DNA of 64,000 nt from NCBI RefSeq assembly GCF_000243095.1, contig NZ_AHJE01000065.1, positions 1 to 64,000 of the forward strand, read 5' to 3'. Shown here piece after piece: positions 38,103 to 46,413 of this stretch (position 1 is the first letter of the stretch; each line of letters opens with the position of its first letter). The DNA is from Cupriavidus basilensis OR16. Lineage in GTDB: Bacteria > Pseudomonadota > Gammaproteobacteria > Burkholderiales > Burkholderiaceae. The position numbers and the translations under genes were made by a program. The notes beneath the pieces are model-generated. The model was not told where the DNA came from, did not search any database, and saw only the letters and a program-made list of their open reading frames with translations.

Positions 38103-38933
38103 TCAGGCCGTGGCTTGCTCCGGCAACTGGTGCCGGAAGCGTTCGCGGCCGGTATAGAGCAGGAAGTGGCGCCCCGTGCATCTGGCAAAGAGAGCCAGGT
38201 TGACGCGCCGGGCCATCTGGTAGCCCATCTGCGTGACGCCCGAGCGCGACAGCAGGAAGGGGATGCCCATCTGGGCACCCTTGATCACCATCTCCGAGGT
38301 CAGCCGCCCGGTGGTGTAGAAGACCTTGTCGGCGCCGCTCATGCCTTCGAGCCACATCAGTCCCGCGATGGCATCCACGGCGTTGTGCCGGCCCACATCC
38401 TCGATGAACATCAGCAGCTCGCGCCCGCGGAACAGCGCGCAGCCATGCACGGAGCCAGCCTGTTTGTAGACCGACTGCTGCAGCCGGATGGTATCGACGA
38501 TGCTGTAAAGCGTTTCCTGGTCGAGGGTGGCGTCGTCCGGCAGGCGGATGTTGTCGACCTCGTCCAGCAGCGAGCCGAACACCGTGCCCTGGCCGCAGCC
38601 GGTGGTCACCACGCGGTGGGAGGTACGCTCTTCGATGCGGTCCACGCCCGTGCGGGTCGTGACGGCGGCGGATTCGGTTTCCCAGTCGACCTGGATCGCG
38701 GCGATATCCTCGACCGATTCGACCAGGCGCTGGTTGCGCAGATAGCCCAGCACCAGGGCCTCGGGCGCCCCGCCCAGCGTCATCAGCGTCACCAGCTCGC
38801 GTTTGTCCAGGTAGACCGTCAGCGGGCGCTCGCCGGGCAGGAAGGCCTGCCGCACGCGCCCCTGCTCGTCGACCACCTCGACCTCCTCGATCAAGGGGAC
38901 GCACGCGTGGGTCATTTCAGGGCGCAGTGGCAT
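38103..38933 (-). CDS. fdhD: Formate dehydrogenase accessory sulfurtransferase
   Basis: A 276-residue FdhD protein: an N-terminal regulatory-like half, the active-site loop TTGCGQGTVFG at about residue 111, and the C-terminal block GRHNAVDAIAG and TTGRLTSEMVIKGAQMGIP. FdhD passes sulfur to the molybdenum cofactor of formate dehydrogenase. E. coli FdhD has a Cys-x-x-Cys in this loop; here only the first Cys (113) is present and the second position is Gly. An upstream Met at 38999 would add 22 low-complexity residues; 38933 is preferred. Confidence 0.92.
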   Translation of the reverse strand: MPLRPEMTHACVPLIEEVEVVDEQGRVRQAFLPGERPLTVYLDKRELVTLMTLGGAPEALVLGYLRNQRLVESVEDIAAIQVDWETESAAVTTRTGVDRIEERTSHRVVTTGCGQGTVFGSLLDEVDNIRLPDDATLDQETLYSIVDTIRLQQSVYKQAGSVHGCALFRGRELLMFIEDVGRHNAVDAIAGLMWLEGMSGADKVFYTTGRLTSEMVIKGAQMGIPFLLSRSGVTQMGYQMARRVNLALFARCTGRHFLLYTGRERFRHQLPEQATA

Positions 38934-39002
38934 GGGCGTGGGGGATGCGGGAGGAGCGGCGCGCGCCGGGAGCGGCCGGCCCGCGCTGCCCCGCCCCATC
39001 TG

Positions 39003-39542
39003 TCAGGACTTGGCGATCACGCCGCAAGCGATGCGGCCGCCGGAATTGCCGGTGGGCTGGGTCTTGTAGTCGTCCGGGTCCTTGTGGACGACCACCGCGC
39101 GGCCCACCACGCTGGTGGGGCCGGGGGCCACGGTCACGCCGCTCAGCTCGAAGCTGGCCTGGGCGCGGCCGGTGGCATCGGCCTTGAGGTTGTTGATGTC
39201 GCCGGCGTGATGGTCTGGCATCGACATCGAGCCGTGCGGCTTGCCAGTCGGATTGAAGTGGCCGCCCGCGCTCATGGCGTCGGGGGCTGAGCAATCGCCC
39301 TTCTCGTGCACGTGGAAGCCATGCTCGCTATTGGGCGGCAGGCCCGTTACGTCGGCCTTGACCAGCACCGTGGCGCCGCGTTGGGTGAAGGTGATGCTGC
39401 CCTGCGTCGCGGTGCCGCTCTTGGACGCCAGCGCGGCGACAGCGGTCTCGGAACTTCCCATCCCCATGTCGGCGCAGCCGGCCAGGCCGCCTGCCAGGGT
39501 TCCCGCTACCGCCAGACCGAAAAGTACACGTGCACACTTCAT
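39003..39542 (-). CDS. sodC: Periplasmic Cu/Zn superoxide dismutase, lipoprotein
   Basis: A 179-residue protein with a lipoprotein signal (VLFGLAVAGTLAGGLAGC, lipobox L-A-G-C). The copper and zinc ligands are in HGFHVHEKGDC, GGHFNPTGKPHG and the DHHAGDI region, and the active-site arginine is in the GNSGGRIACGVI end. It removes superoxide in the periplasm. It lies between the formate dehydrogenase genes and fdhD in the same direction. Confidence 0.92.
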   Translation of the reverse strand: MKCARVLFGLAVAGTLAGGLAGCADMGMGSSETAVAALASKSGTATQGSITFTQRGATVLVKADVTGLPPNSEHGFHVHEKGDCSAPDAMSAGGHFNPTGKPHGSMSMPDHHAGDINNLKADATGRAQASFELSGVTVAPGPTSVVGRAVVVHKDPDDYKTQPTGNSGGRIACGVIAKS

Positions 39543-39555
39543 GCCGAATCTCCTC

Positions 39556-39958
39556 TCACGGTGATGTCCGGGGCGATTGTACCGCTCCCGTGCCCGGCGC
39601 TGCGGCCGGTTTGTGATCGGAAGGCGCTGCGATGGGTGCCGTGGAAGGCCCTGCCGCGATTTTTGCGGCACCGTCCGCGGCCGGCGCTGACGCCACGAAC
39701 GGGCCCGGATCGGCGCACGGCGCGGTCGTGGCGGCCGGCGGTGTTTCCTTGCCTTTGGCTTTCATGTCGCTGTAGTAGCGCGCCGCCGCCTTGTCCTGTG
39801 CCAGGCAAAGCTGATAGGCGGCCACCTTGTCGGCCCAGCCGGCGCGCGCCTTGGCCTCGTCGGCCTTGAGCTTTTTGCGCCTCCGTGGGCGGCGGCAGCC
39901 TGGCCAGGGCGCCCGTGCCGCCAAGGGCCAGGGCGAGCGCCAGCAGAATGCGGTTCAT
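39556..39958 (-). pseudogene. Small exported hypothetical protein, frameshifted at an A-run
   Basis: An ATG at 39958 gives a cleavable signal (MNRILLALALALGGTGALA) and the start of the mature part. At a run of five A near 39872 the frame must change to continue with the charged helix LKADEAKARAGWADKVAAYQ, LCLAQDKAAARYYSDMKAKG and a Pro/Ala-rich tail to the stop at 39556. With one base gained or two lost the protein would be about 133 residues. The single pair of cysteines suggests an exported protein with a disulfide. I do not recognise a family. Confidence 0.6.
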
Positions 39959-39992
39959 GGATGGGGCTCCTCGTTGGGGATCGGCGATGCGC

Positions 39993-41216
39993 TCAGACTT
40001 TGCCCGGGCTGGCCCGGCCGCCGGCGCGCGCGCCCGGCTCCGGCTCGGCCGCGCGCTGCACGGGGATCTTGCCGGCCTTGATATCGTCGTACCAGAGCTC
40101 GTGGTGCTCCTTGGCCCAGGCTTCATCGACCCAGCCGTCGCGCATGGCGCGGTAGGCACCTTCCATGCCGATGGTGCCCATGTAGATATGGCCGCAGGCC
40201 ATGGCCATCATCAGCACCGCCGCGATGCCATGGATGACGTTGGCGATCTGCATGGTGGCGCGGTAGAAGTCCATGCCGGGCACGATCATGTCGAGCACCC
40301 AGCCGGAGGCCGACAGGATCAGGCCGAAGACCACCAACCCGCCCCAGAACCAGGCCTTCTCGCCAGCGTTGAAACGCCCGCTTGGCACGTGCTGGCCGGA
40401 CACGAGCCCGCCGAGCTTGATGAACCACTGCCAGTCCTCCCGGGCGGGGAAGTTGTCGCGCACGAAGATCACGAAGCCGACGATGATCGACAAGGTGAAG
40501 ACCGGGCCGACGACGTTGTGAACGTTCTTCAGCAGGTAGGTGAGCCAGCCGAACAAAGTGTGGCCCATCAGCGGCAACAGGAAATACTTGCCGAACAGCA
40601 TCGCGATGCCCGAGACCGCCAGCGTGACGAATGAGATCGCCATGGTCCAGTGCACCAGGCGCTCCAGCGGCGTGAAGCGCTGGATCATGCGGCCGGTACG
40701 CGGCGTCTTGAGCGGGATGGCGCCGCGCCAGAAAAAGAAGGCCAGAATCGCGGCGGGCACGGTGACGATCAGCCAGCCGCCCCAGACCGTGATCACGCCA
40801 TTGCGGAACAGCCGCCACTTCTGGCCGGTGCGCTGGATCAGCACGCCGGCCTCCTTGGCGGGCAGGCTGCTGTAGTGCGCCTGGTCGGAATTCACCTCGC
40901 GCCACACCGGCGCGTTGTTGCCGGGCTGCGACTGCGTGCGCGCCTGCTGGGCCTGCGCCTCGGCGGCGATATCGCGCTTGGGCACATTGAAGATGTTCTC
41001 GGACGCGATGCCCGCGAAGGGCTGAACCGGGTGCGTGGCCGGATTGTTCGCGTCGGCAGGAATGGCGTCGGCAGGCACGGCGGCGGCAGGCGTGGCAGGC
41101 GCGGCCTGTGGCGCCGATGCCTGGGCCCGCGCGGCACCGGGTGGCGCCAGCAGGGCCAGCGCGCAGGCCACTCCCGCCAGATAGCGGAACCAGCCAGGAT
41201 TGAGCGTCGGCTTCAT
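39993..41216 (-). CDS. fdhC: Formate dehydrogenase gamma subunit, cytochrome b
   Basis: A 407-residue membrane subunit. It has a cleavable signal (residues 1-31), a periplasmic segment rich in Ala/Pro with HPVQPFAGIASENIFNVPKRD, then five hydrophobic helices: about 138-160, 188-208, 228-248, 295-315 and 340-360. Haem-ligand histidines are likely in LERLVHWTMAISF, MGHTLFGWL, NVHNVVGP and MACGHIYMGTIGM. It anchors the enzyme in the inner membrane and passes electrons to quinone. The C-terminal tail (residues 380-407) is Glu/Arg-rich. Confidence 0.9.
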   Translation of the reverse strand: MKPTLNPGWFRYLAGVACALALLAPPGAARAQASAPQAAPATPAAAVPADAIPADANNPATHPVQPFAGIASENIFNVPKRDIAAEAQAQQARTQSQPGNNAPVWREVNSDQAHYSSLPAKEAGVLIQRTGQKWRLFRNGVITVWGGWLIVTVPAAILAFFFWRGAIPLKTPRTGRMIQRFTPLERLVHWTMAISFVTLAVSGIAMLFGKYFLLPLMGHTLFGWLTYLLKNVHNVVGPVFTLSIIVGFVIFVRDNFPAREDWQWFIKLGGLVSGQHVPSGRFNAGEKAWFWGGLVVFGLILSASGWVLDMIVPGMDFYRATMQIANVIHGIAAVLMMAMACGHIYMGTIGMEGAYRAMRDGWVDEAWAKEHHELWYDDIKAGKIPVQRAAEPEPGARAGGRASPGKV

Positions 41217-41256
41217 ATGCCCTCCATTGGCGCGGCCGGGGTTCGCGTCGCCCGGG

Positions 41257-41490
41257 TCATGGCGTGCGCTTGTATTCGTTCTGGTTCTGGTTGCGCTCGC
41301 GGATCTGGTTTTGCCAGCTGGTCTTGTCGCCCGGCGTCCAGCCCTTGACCACGAACGGATCGCCCGGCGCGCCCTCGTAGGCCGGCGCGTCGGATTTCTT
41401 GTGCGCCGCGGTGGCAGTCTGCGGGCGTTCGCCGCATGCGGCCAGCGCGGCGCTGCCAGCAGCCAGCAGGATCAGGAGCAGGCGGGTCAT
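41257..41490 (-). CDS. Small lipoprotein of the formate dehydrogenase operon
   Basis: A 77-residue protein with a lipoprotein signal (MTRLLLILLAAGSAALAAC) and a mature part with GDPFVVKGWTPGDKTSWQNQ and an Asn/Gln/Arg-rich end. The ATG overlaps the stop of the beta subunit gene by ATGA, so it is translated together with it and is very likely part of the same complex or of its assembly. I know no function for it. Confidence 0.8.
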   Translation of the reverse strand: MTRLLLILLAAGSAALAACGERPQTATAAHKKSDAPAYEGAPGDPFVVKGWTPGDKTSWQNQIRERNQNQNEYKRTP

Positions 41491-42143
41491 GATGGCTGCG
41501 CTCCCGATACGGGCGGTGCGGCAGCCGGGGCCGCAGGCGCGCCCTGCGCGGCCCCCTTGTTGCCATAGGCCGTGCCCCAGCCAAAGACATCGCCGCCCTT
41601 GCCGCGCTTGATGACCCGGTTGCGCAGGATGTCGGCGATCACGTCGCCGTCGCCGCCCAGCAGCGCCTTGGTCGAGCACATTTCCGCGCACAGCGGCAGC
41701 TTGCCTTCGGCCAGCCGGTTGCGCCCGTACTTCTCGAACTCTGCGTCGCTGCCGTTTTTCTCCGGTCCGCCCGCGCAGAAGGTGCACTTGTCCATCTTGC
41801 CGCGCACGCCGAAGGTCCCCGCGCTGGGGAACTGGGGTGCGCCGAACGGGCAGGCATAGGAACAGTAGCCGCAGCCGATGCAGACGTCCTTGTCGTGCAG
41901 CACCACGCCGTCTTCGGTGCGGTAGAAGCAGTCGACCGGGCAAACCGCCATGCAGGGCGCATCCGAGCAGTGCATGCAGGCGACCGAGATTGACTTCTCG
42001 GCGCCGACGATGCCATCGTTGACCGTCACCACGCGGCGGCGGTTGACGCCCCACGGCACCTCGTGCTCGTTCTTGCAGGCGGTGACGCAGCTATTGCACT
42101 CGATGCACCGTTCGGCGTCACAGATGAATTTCATGCGTGCCAT
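41487..42143 (-). CDS. fdhB: Formate dehydrogenase beta subunit, four [4Fe-4S] clusters
   Basis: A 218-residue iron-sulfur protein with ferredoxin-like cysteine groups CIECNSCVTAC, CMHCSDAPCMAVCP, CIGCGYCSYACP and the CTFC pair plus C-x3-C later on. There is no C-terminal membrane anchor helix, unlike E. coli FdnH; an Ala/Pro-rich tail takes its place. It relays electrons from the alpha subunit to the cytochrome b subunit. Confidence 0.93.
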   Translation of the reverse strand: MARMKFICDAERCIECNSCVTACKNEHEVPWGVNRRRVVTVNDGIVGAEKSISVACMHCSDAPCMAVCPVDCFYRTEDGVVLHDKDVCIGCGYCSYACPFGAPQFPSAGTFGVRGKMDKCTFCAGGPEKNGSDAEFEKYGRNRLAEGKLPLCAEMCSTKALLGGDGDVIADILRNRVIKRGKGGDVFGWGTAYGNKGAAQGAPAAPAAAPPVSGAQPS

Positions 42144-42186
42144 GGTCGTTCCTTGCCCTTGATCTCAGTCTCAGTCTCTGTCGCAA

Positions 42187-45100
42187 TCAGGCGAACCGTT
42201 CGATCTGGCAGATCGTGGTCTTGGTTTCCTGCATCATCGTCACCGCGTCATAGCCGTAGGTGGTGGCCGTGTTGACCGCCTCGCCGCGCACGATCGGCAT
42301 CGCGCCATCGGGGTAGTAGTCCTTGAGGTCCTTGCCCTGCCACCAGCCCGAGAAGTGGAACGGGATGAAGGCGGTATCCACCCCGACGCGCTCGGTCACC
42401 AGGGCGCGCACCTTGATGCGCGCGCCGGTCGGTGTCTTCACCCAGCAGAAGTCGCCGTTGCGGATGCCGCGCTCGGAGGCTGCGCGCGGATTGATCTCGA
42501 CGAAATTCTCCTGCTGCAGTTCCGCCAGCCACGGGTTGGAACGGGTCTCCTCGCCCCCACCCTCGAATTCGACCAGGCGGCCCGAGGTGAGGATGATCGG
42601 GAATTTCTCGTAGACCTTGTTCTCGATATTGCGCTGCTGCACCGATTTGTACAGCGTGGGCAGCCGCCAGAACGCCATCTTGTCGTCGTGCGTCGGGTAC
42701 TTGGCGACCATATCGGGCCGCGTCGAGTACAGCGGCTCGCGGTGCTGCGGAATCGGGTCGGGGAAGTTCCAAACGACCGCCCGCGCCTTGGCATTGCCAA
42801 AGGGATGGCAGCCATGGTTCTTCAGCACCACGCGCTGGATGCCGCCGGACAGATCGGTCTTCCAGTTCTTGCCCTCGGCCTTCTGCTTCTCGGCGTCGGT
42901 CAGCTCGTCCCACCAGCCCAGCTTCTTCAGCAGCACGTGGTCGAACTCGGGATAGCCCGTGGTGATATCCGCGCCCTTTGAATACGAACCGTCCTCGGCC
43001 AGCAGGTTGACACCATCGCGCTCCACGCCGAAATTGGCGCGGAAGTTGCCGCCGCCATCCATGACATGCTTACTGGTTTCGTACAGGTTGGGCGAGCCCG
43101 GGTGCTTGAGCTCCGGCGTGCCATAGCATGGCCACGGCAGGCCAAAGTAGTCGCCGGTCAGGTCGTAGCCGGTCAGCGGATCCTTGCCGCCCTTGCAGCG
43201 CAGCGTGCGGACGTCGAACAGGTGCATATTGCGCATATGCGACTTGAGCCGCTCGGGCGATTGCCCGGTATAGCCGATGGTCCAGTTGCTGGCGTTGATC
43301 TCGCGCAGGATGGACTCGACCTCGGGCTCCATCCAGGTGCGCCCCGCACGCTTGACCTCGAGCATCTTGTAGTTCTTGGACAGCTCCTTGCCGAAGCCAA
43401 GGCGCTCCGCGAAGGCTTGCATGATGGTGTGGTCGGGCATCGATTCGAACAGCGGCTCGATCACCTTCTCGCGCCATTGCAGCGAGCGGTTGGAGGCCGT
43501 GCAGGTCCCCGTGGTCTCGAATTGCGTGCAGGCCGGAAGCAGGTAGACCGCGCGGTTCGGGTTGACCTTGTCACCCTCCGCCGGCGGCATGTTGGCCATC
43601 GCCGCGGTGGCCGACGGATAGGGGTCGATCACCACCAGCAGGTCGAGCTTGTCGAGGGCCTTCTTCATCTCCAGGCCGCGCGTCTGCGAGTTGGGCGCGT
43701 GCCCCCAAAAGAACACGCCCCGGACGTTGTTGTCCTGGTCGATCAGCTCAGGGTTCTCGGTGACGATGTCGATCCAGCGCGACACCGTGGTGCCGGACTT
43801 CTCCATCATCGCCTGCGAGGCGTACTGTTTCTTGATCCATTCGTAGTCCACGCCCCACACCGCGGCGAAGTGCTTCCACGCACCGGTAGCCAGGCCGTAG
43901 TAGCCCGGCAGCGAGTCGGGGTTGGGGCCCACGTCGGTGGCGCCCTGCACGTTGTCGTGGCCGCGGAAGATGTTGGCGCCGCCGCCCGACACGCCGATAT
44001 TGCCCAGCGCCAGCTGCACGATGCAGGAGGCGCGCACGATCGCGTTGCCGATGGTGTGCTGGGTCTGGCCCATGCACCACACCAGCGTGCTGGGGCGGTT
44101 CTTGGCCATGATCTCGGCGACCATGTAGACCTCGGCCTCGGGCACGCCGCAGACTTCCTCGACCTTGTCGGGCGTCCACTTGGCGAAGACTTCCTCCTTG
44201 ACGCGGTCCATGCCGTAGACACGGTCGCTCAGGAACTTCTGGTCTTCCCAGCCGTTCTTGAAGATGTGGTACAGCATGCCGAACAGGAAGGCGATGTCGG
44301 TGCCCGAGCGTACCCGCACGTAATGGTCGGACTTGGCTGCCGTGCGGGTGTAGCGCGGATCGACCACGATCACCTTGCAGCCGTTTTCCTTGGCATGCAG
44401 CAGGTGCAGCATCGAAACCGGGTGCGCCTCGGCCGCGTTGGAGCCGATATACAGCGCCGCACGGGCGTTCTGCATATCGTTGTACGAGTTGGTCATCGCA
44501 CCGTAGCCCCACGTATTGGCCACGCCCGCCACCGTGGTGGAGTGGCAGATACGCGCCTGGTGGTCGGTGTTGTTGGTGCCGAAGAACGATACCCACTTGC
44601 GCAGCAGGTAGGCCCCCTCGTTGCTGTGCTTGGAAGAGCCGACGAAGAACATCGAATCCGGCCCGGTCTGCTGGCGGATCTCCTTCATTTTGGCGGTGAC
44701 CTCGTCGAGCGCCTGGTCCCAGCTGATGCGTTGGTATTTGCCGGCCACCAGCTTCATCGGGTACTTCAGACGGTACTCGCCGTGGCCGTGTTCGCGCAGC
44801 GCGGCACCCTTGGCGCAGTGCGCGCCCATATTGATCGGCGAATCGAAGACGGGCTCCTGGCGGATCCACACGCCGTTCTGCACCACGGCATCGACCGCGC
44901 AGCCCACCGAGCAATGGCCGCAGACGGTGCGCCGCACAACGATATCGCTTTTGCCCTCGCCGCCACCGGCCGCGTCCGCAGCATCGGCCCGGCGCAACAG
45001 CGTCAGCTGCGAGGCCGCCAGCCCCACGCCTACGCCAATGCCGGAGCGCTTGAGAAAACTGCGCCGGTCCATGGTGGGCATTGCGCCCGCCAGCCCGGCG

Positions 45101-45201
45101 GCCAGGCGCCCGGAGAGCCGGCCCGTTGCGCGCTCGGCCAGGCCGTCGGCCGTGTGCGAAGGTGCGCCGCCCTGCGCCGCGCGTTTGCGGGTCAAGATCA
45201 T
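42187..45201 (-). CDS. fdhA: Formate dehydrogenase alpha subunit, cysteine type, Tat-exported
   Basis: A 1004-residue molybdenum/tungsten bis-MGD oxidoreductase. The twin-arginine signal MDRRSFLKRSGIG is at residues 44-56, after an unusual 43-residue extension. The [4Fe-4S] cluster ligands are Cys94, Cys97, Cys101 and Cys129 (CGHCSVGC). The metal ligand position, Sec in E. coli FdnG, is Cys219 in DHQARICHSTTVAG, so no selenocysteine machinery is needed. The export signal and the cytochrome b subunit place the active site in the periplasm, feeding formate electrons into the quinone pool. Confidence 0.94.
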   Translation of the reverse strand: MILTRKRAAQGGAPSHTADGLAERATGRLSGRLAAGLAGAMPTMDRRSFLKRSGIGVGVGLAASQLTLLRRADAADAAGGGEGKSDIVVRRTVCGHCSVGCAVDAVVQNGVWIRQEPVFDSPINMGAHCAKGAALREHGHGEYRLKYPMKLVAGKYQRISWDQALDEVTAKMKEIRQQTGPDSMFFVGSSKHSNEGAYLLRKWVSFFGTNNTDHQARICHSTTVAGVANTWGYGAMTNSYNDMQNARAALYIGSNAAEAHPVSMLHLLHAKENGCKVIVVDPRYTRTAAKSDHYVRVRSGTDIAFLFGMLYHIFKNGWEDQKFLSDRVYGMDRVKEEVFAKWTPDKVEEVCGVPEAEVYMVAEIMAKNRPSTLVWCMGQTQHTIGNAIVRASCIVQLALGNIGVSGGGANIFRGHDNVQGATDVGPNPDSLPGYYGLATGAWKHFAAVWGVDYEWIKKQYASQAMMEKSGTTVSRWIDIVTENPELIDQDNNVRGVFFWGHAPNSQTRGLEMKKALDKLDLLVVIDPYPSATAAMANMPPAEGDKVNPNRAVYLLPACTQFETTGTCTASNRSLQWREKVIEPLFESMPDHTIMQAFAERLGFGKELSKNYKMLEVKRAGRTWMEPEVESILREINASNWTIGYTGQSPERLKSHMRNMHLFDVRTLRCKGGKDPLTGYDLTGDYFGLPWPCYGTPELKHPGSPNLYETSKHVMDGGGNFRANFGVERDGVNLLAEDGSYSKGADITTGYPEFDHVLLKKLGWWDELTDAEKQKAEGKNWKTDLSGGIQRVVLKNHGCHPFGNAKARAVVWNFPDPIPQHREPLYSTRPDMVAKYPTHDDKMAFWRLPTLYKSVQQRNIENKVYEKFPIILTSGRLVEFEGGGEETRSNPWLAELQQENFVEINPRAASERGIRNGDFCWVKTPTGARIKVRALVTERVGVDTAFIPFHFSGWWQGKDLKDYYPDGAMPIVRGEAVNTATTYGYDAVTMMQETKTTICQIERFA

Positions 45202-45255
45202 GTATCACCCCTGGATGGAAACGAGGCCGAGCACGCGCACCAGGCGCGATGCCAC

Positions 45256-45465
45256 TCACACCAGCGTTGTCCGGTAGTACTTGAGAATGTGTTCGGTAAC
45301 CCGGTAGCCCTCGCTGTCGCTGGGCGTGACATCCGGTGTGGCCGCTGCCGGCGTGGGCAAGGCCGGACCGCGCGCGGTCAGCGCGGCGGCGGCGCCGGCA
45401 GCGGCAACGACACCTGCGCCGGCAAGAAAAGTACGTCGTGCAACCCTGGGCTGCTTCTCTCTCAT
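45256..45465 (-). CDS. Small Tat-signal protein of the formate dehydrogenase locus
   Basis: A 69-residue peptide consisting mostly of a twin-arginine signal (VARRTFLAGAGVVAAAGAAAAL) and a 30-residue tail ending YRVTEHILKYYRTTLV. It matches the description of the formate dehydrogenase region Tat-signal family (TIGR02811, from memory). The start is the ATG at 45465, six bases after GGAG. It precedes fdhA by 54 bases. It may assist export or maturation of the alpha subunit. Confidence 0.82.
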   Translation of the reverse strand: MREKQPRVARRTFLAGAGVVAAAGAAAALTARGPALPTPAAATPDVTPSDSEGYRVTEHILKYYRTTLV

Positions 45466-45677
45466 GGGGGGCTCCTCGGCAGACAAACACCGATTACCAA
45501 TCCAGTTATGTATTCTTTTGCTTATTTTAGATTGAATATGGCGAAAGACCATGCAATGCACGGGTTTTTACCGATGCCGGCGCTTGAAAACGGCCTTGTC
45601 TCGACCGTTCTGGAACCAGGCCGGGGACACATTGCGCGCCCGCCTCCGACCCTCTCGCGACCTTCGGCCTTGCCGCC

Positions 45678-46316
45678 TCAGTGCATGTCGAGCGCAATCG
45701 CCTCGACCGCCATGAAAGCCTTCAGCAGACCGGCCACATGCACGTAGAGGCGCGCTTGCGGATGCGCCGCCGCGGCATCGCACATGGTTTCCACCCATGA
45801 CTGCAGATGCCGCGAGAAAAACTGCTGCTGCTCGGCGAGATTGGCGATGCCGGCGTCCTCGCCCGCCACCAGGAAGCGCATCACCTCGCACAGCGTGGCG
45901 ATATGGTCCTCGGTCTCGGTCACGTTGTCCTGGCGCACCAGGCCGTAGCGCGCAAGATCATCGCGCAGCGCCACCACCGGCCGCTCATTGAGAAAGCCCG
46001 TCTGGTAGTAGGAGCCGTACAGAAAGACCTCCGGCTTGCCCACGCCAATAAACAATTGCTGGTACTCGTCGGCGGCCTGCGCGGCCGTAGTGACCGATGC
46101 TGCATCGCACAAACCATTCCAGGCTTCGCCCAGCGGCGTCATGGCGTCTTCGCCGTGGGCGCGGTTGGCGGCGATATGGTGCAGCAGCGCGGCATCCGGC
46201 GCGCGATATAACAGGGTGGCCAGCAGGCCATACAGGTCCGCGCGGGCGGTGTCCTCGGCATCGGCGGTGGCTTTGCTTGCAGGGGGGATCAGCTGGATAG
46301 GCTGGAAATCTGTCAT
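45678..46316 (-). CDS. TorD/DmsD-type cytoplasmic chaperone
   Basis: A 212-residue all-helical protein with RADLYGLLATLLYRAPDAALL, EYQQLFIGVGKPEVFLYGSYYQTGF and ETEDHIATLCEVMRFL, typical for TorD-family redox enzyme maturation proteins. Such chaperones bind the Tat signal of molybdoenzymes while the cofactor is inserted. Its client here is likely the alpha subunit downstream. The 212 bases between its stop and the Tat-peptide gene may hold a promoter. Confidence 0.85.
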   Translation of the reverse strand: MTDFQPIQLIPPASKATADAEDTARADLYGLLATLLYRAPDAALLHHIAANRAHGEDAMTPLGEAWNGLCDAASVTTAAQAADEYQQLFIGVGKPEVFLYGSYYQTGFLNERPVVALRDDLARYGLVRQDNVTETEDHIATLCEVMRFLVAGEDAGIANLAEQQQFFSRHLQSWVETMCDAAAAHPQARLYVHVAGLLKAFMAVEAIALDMH

Positions 46317-46413
46317 ATCGTGATTGTTCTAGGGGTTTCCGGATAGCGCGGGCCGGGGTCGGGCGTCCCGCCGCGCGCACGCGGCAAGACGGCTTTCGTC
46401 CGGCGAGCCAGGC

